NCBI GenBank assembly: GCA_038230595.1
Contig: JBBRMY010000118.1
Span: 1 to 7,937, forward strand
DNA: 7,937 bases
Reading direction: 5' to 3'
Source: JBBRMY01 sp038230595
Lineage (GTDB): Bacteria > Bacteroidota > Ignavibacteria > Tepidaquicellales > Tepidaquicellaceae
Position 1 is the stretch's first letter; each line of letters opens with the position of its first letter. The position numbers and the translations under genes were made by a program. Positions 6,990 to 7,937 of this stretch are shown piece after piece. Under the pieces are notes generated by a model. That model did not search any database. It saw only the letters and a program-made list of their open reading frames with translations, and was not told where the DNA came from.

Positions 6990-7640
6990 ATGGAGCCAAA
7001 TAACTCAAAGAAGATATACATGATTCTGTTAATCGCTGTTGTTATTATTTGTGGTGCTGCAATTTATTTTTTTGCTATTAAAAATAAAACTGATAAGCCG
7101 ATAATTACAGAGACAAAAACAGATAATTCAATTTCACCGGATGAAATTAAAAAGAAAGAGCTGGAACTCAAAGAAAGAGAATTAGATCTAAAAGAAAAGG
7201 AGCTCAAAAATAAAAGTTCTACTGAAAGCAATATTCCTTTTACAAAATCCTATGTAGAAAATTTTGTAAATAACTGGGTGAACTTTCAGACTAAAAAAAA
7301 TTATACTGATTACATTAATTGCTATTCAACTGACTTTAAAGGGATTAAAAGAACCAAAACAGGAAAGGCTTCTAGTTATGGTTATTCTGACTGGACTCAG
7401 GATAGAGTTAAAATGTATTCAGCTGCCAAAAATCTTTATATCAACATTGCCGATTTTCAGGTTAAAGAATTTAATAATGTAAATGAAACCGCTTCAGTTC
7501 AATTTACTCAGTATTATTCAAGCAATAATTATAATGACCAAGGTCAAAAAATATTAAAGATCAGGAAAGAGAACGGTTTATTTAAAATTTATTATGAAGA
7601 GATGCTTTATTCATTCGATTCTGATGAAGAAGGTGATTGA
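6990..7640 (+). CDS. Membrane-anchored coiled-coil NTF2-like protein
   Basis: A 216-residue protein with a short cytoplasmic MEPNNSKK, an uncleaved membrane anchor (residues 9-29), a heptad repeat at 54-75 (KKKELELKERELDLKEKELK) and a C-terminal domain at about 86-205. The domain shows the pattern FVNNWVNFQTKKNYTDYINC, then W, Lys/Tyr-rich strands, ASVQFTQYYSSNNYNDQGQK and a closing FKIYYEE. This is the NTF2-like/DUF4440 arrangement found as an outside domain beside L,D-transpeptidases and kinases in Bacteroidota (family knowledge). NTF2-like domains bind small ligands or dimerise; no catalytic residues are evident. It shares its plan with the gene at 181 and its heptad with the gene at 6421. 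Its role is unknown; a partner of the kinase is a guess from context. Confidence 0.75.
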   Translation: MEPNNSKKIYMILLIAVVIICGAAIYFFAIKNKTDKPIITETKTDNSISPDEIKKKELELKERELDLKEKELKNKSSTESNIPFTKSYVENFVNNWVNFQTKKNYTDYINCYSTDFKGIKRTKTGKASSYGYSDWTQDRVKMYSAAKNLYINIADFQVKEFNNVNETASVQFTQYYSSNNYNDQGQKILKIRKENGLFKIYYEEMLYSFDSDEEGD

Positions 7641-7674
7641 TCTTCTGCCAAAAATTGTAAAAACTCATTCAATT

Positions 7675-7800
7675 ATGTTCAGTTTTCGTAAAATTAATCT
7701 ATTTATTTTGGTCGCAGCAAGTATGCTACTTTTTAATAGCTGTACCCTGCTAGATCTTTTAACCGCAGATAGTCCGGAGATCAAAAAGTTAAATAGTTGA
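7675..7800 (+). pseudogene. Lipoprotein gene interrupted by the right IS copy (5' fragment)
   Basis: From ATG 7675 the frame gives 41 residues: positively charged MFSFRKIN, hydrophobic LFILVAASMLLFN and the lipobox Cys23 in FNSCTLL, followed by only 18 further residues (ending EIKKLNS). The stop codon TGA at 7798-7800 is the first three bases of the IS terminal repeat, so the gene was cut by the insertion and now ends on IS sequence. A remainder should lie beyond the IS, outside the window. The frame is also open upstream to 7594, but that extension overlaps the previous gene and would bury the signal peptide, so ATG 7675 is the start. It lies 34 bases after the NTF2-like gene. The function of the original protein cannot be told. 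Confidence 0.7.
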
Positions 7801-7848
7801 TCTTCCCCCACTTTGAATTACACTTCGAATAACGTAATTTTGTAACAG
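7798..7848 (+). repeat. Terminal inverted repeat (left) of the right IS copy
   Basis: TGATCTTCCCCC followed by blocks TTACA, CGAA, AACGTAA and GTAACA that align without gaps to the reverse complement of 91-141. The first 12 bases are identical and the inner part is imperfect, as usual for the transposase-binding inner region of IS ends. Confidence 0.85.
7812..7842 (+). promoter_or_regulatory. Bacteroidota-type promoter of the IS transposase, inside its inverted repeat
   Basis: TTTG at 7812-7815, a 19-base spacer, and TAATTTTG at 7835-7842 fit the Bacteroides consensus (-33 TTTG, -7 TAnnTTTG) at every defined position. Transcription would start near 7849, about 17 bases before the OrfA ATG. 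It is the best promoter match in the window and supports a Bacteroidota host for the element. Confidence 0.65.
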
Positions 7849-7854
7849 AAAGGA
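7847..7854 (+). promoter_or_regulatory. Shine-Dalgarno sequence of OrfA
   Basis: AGAAAGGA ends 11 bases before ATG 7866, a purine-rich ribosome site with a GGA core. The genes of the central segment start after AT-rich leaders with no such site, so this element appears to carry its own translation signal. Confidence 0.45.
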
Positions 7855-7865
7855 ACTACAAAATT

Positions 7866-7937
7866 ATGGATACTAAAAGATCCTACCGTAGCTTTGACAA
7901 GGAATTTAAGGTCAATGCTGTTAAGCTTGTTCTGGAA
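7866..7937 (+). CDS. IS3-family transposase OrfA, N-terminal end (partial)
   Basis: Twenty-four residues are visible from ATG 7866: MDTKRSYRSFDKEFKVNAVK followed by LVLE. The pattern R-x-F-x-x-E-F-K-x-x-A-V-K-L is the first helix of the OrfA helix-turn-helix domain (HTH_Tnp_1) that binds the IS ends. The frame runs off the right edge. The start is supported by the purine-rich site before it and by the promoter within the inverted repeat. With the OrfB tail at 2-70 in the same orientation, it fits a second copy of one element, though identity of the copies cannot be tested here. Confidence 0.85.
   Translation, partial: MDTKRSYRSFDKEFKVNAVKLVLE

Larger units (their letters stand above)
142..7797. 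mobile_element. Segment bracketed by two same-orientation IS3-family copies (composite-transposon-like)
   Basis: The 7.66 kb between the inner ends of the two IS copies contains eight plus-strand genes with an envelope theme, the first and last of which are damaged at the IS junctions. Direct IS copies around cargo are the geometry of a composite transposon, but the same picture arises when two independent insertions land in one region. A single IS acting twice would leave its own short duplication on each side; those outer flanks are not visible. The bases next to the inner junctions are TAC (142-144) and AGT (7795-7797). Mobility as a unit is inference. Confidence 0.4.
7798..7937 (+). mobile_element. 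IS3-family insertion sequence, left-hand end (partial)
   Basis: The element begins with TGATCTTCCCCC at 7798 and runs off the right edge. It includes the left inverted repeat (about 7798-7848), a promoter inside that repeat, a Shine-Dalgarno sequence and the start of OrfA. Its tip is the reverse complement of the tip at 130-141, and its genes read in the same direction as the OrfB tail at the left edge, so the two flanking copies are direct repeats of one element type. Confidence 0.88.

Noticed and set aside
7638..7649. TGATCTTCTGCC, ten of twelve bases like the IS tip, overlapping the stop codon of the NTF2-like gene
   Set aside because: The similarity ends after 12 bases, no partner end or transposase remnant is nearby, and both flanking genes read normally. 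Most likely chance.
7594..7674. Upstream extension of the truncated lipoprotein frame
   Set aside because: It overlaps the end of the preceding gene and would place 27 residues before a clear signal peptide that has its own ATG at 7675.

Overview
The window is AT-rich and carries every supported gene on the + strand. It looks like Bacteroidota or a close relative. The reasons are a full -33/-7 promoter of the Bacteroides type (TTTG, 19 bases, TAATTTTG) at 7812-7842, the near absence of Shine-Dalgarno sequences, many lipoproteins, and a PD40 + carboxypeptidase-regulatory + OmpA protein typical of that phylum. Genus cannot be read from the sequence.

Layout. Positions 1-141 are the tail of an IS3-family insertion sequence: the last 22 codons of its transposase OrfB, then a right terminal inverted repeat ending GGGGGAAGATCA. 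Positions 7798-7937 are the head of a second copy in the same orientation: a left inverted repeat beginning TGATCTTCCCCC, its promoter, and the first 24 codons of OrfA. The 7.66 kb between them (142-7797) is thus bracketed by direct copies of what looks like one element, as in a composite transposon. Both junctions cut into genes. The left copy removed the start of a small membrane-protein gene, and the right copy interrupted a lipoprotein gene and supplies its stop codon.

The intervening segment reads like one operon for the cell envelope: (1) a membrane-anchored NTF2-like protein; (2) a transmembrane Ser/Thr protein kinase with an NTF2-like C-terminal domain and a catalytic-loop Asp-to-Glu change; (3) an SH3b + NlpC/P60 lipoprotein; (4) a GH3/NagZ-type beta-N-acetylhexosaminidase lipoprotein; (5) a PD40/OmpA-like peptidoglycan-binding protein whose signal peptide is split off by a frameshift in an A-rich stretch; (6) a coiled-coil lipoprotein with a beta-rich tail; (7) a second membrane-anchored coiled-coil NTF2-like protein; (8) a truncated lipoprotein. 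Gaps are 20-86 bases and no convincing internal terminator was seen.

Working together (inference): two enzymes predicted to cut peptidoglycan (peptide stem and glycan), one protein that binds it, and a kinase that could sense the envelope through an outside domain related to those of two neighbours. The kinase substitution and the OmpA frameshift raise the possibility that parts of the system are decaying, switchable or misassembled. No RNA genes, CRISPR arrays or replication origins were seen, and no gene-free stretch exceeds 300 bases.
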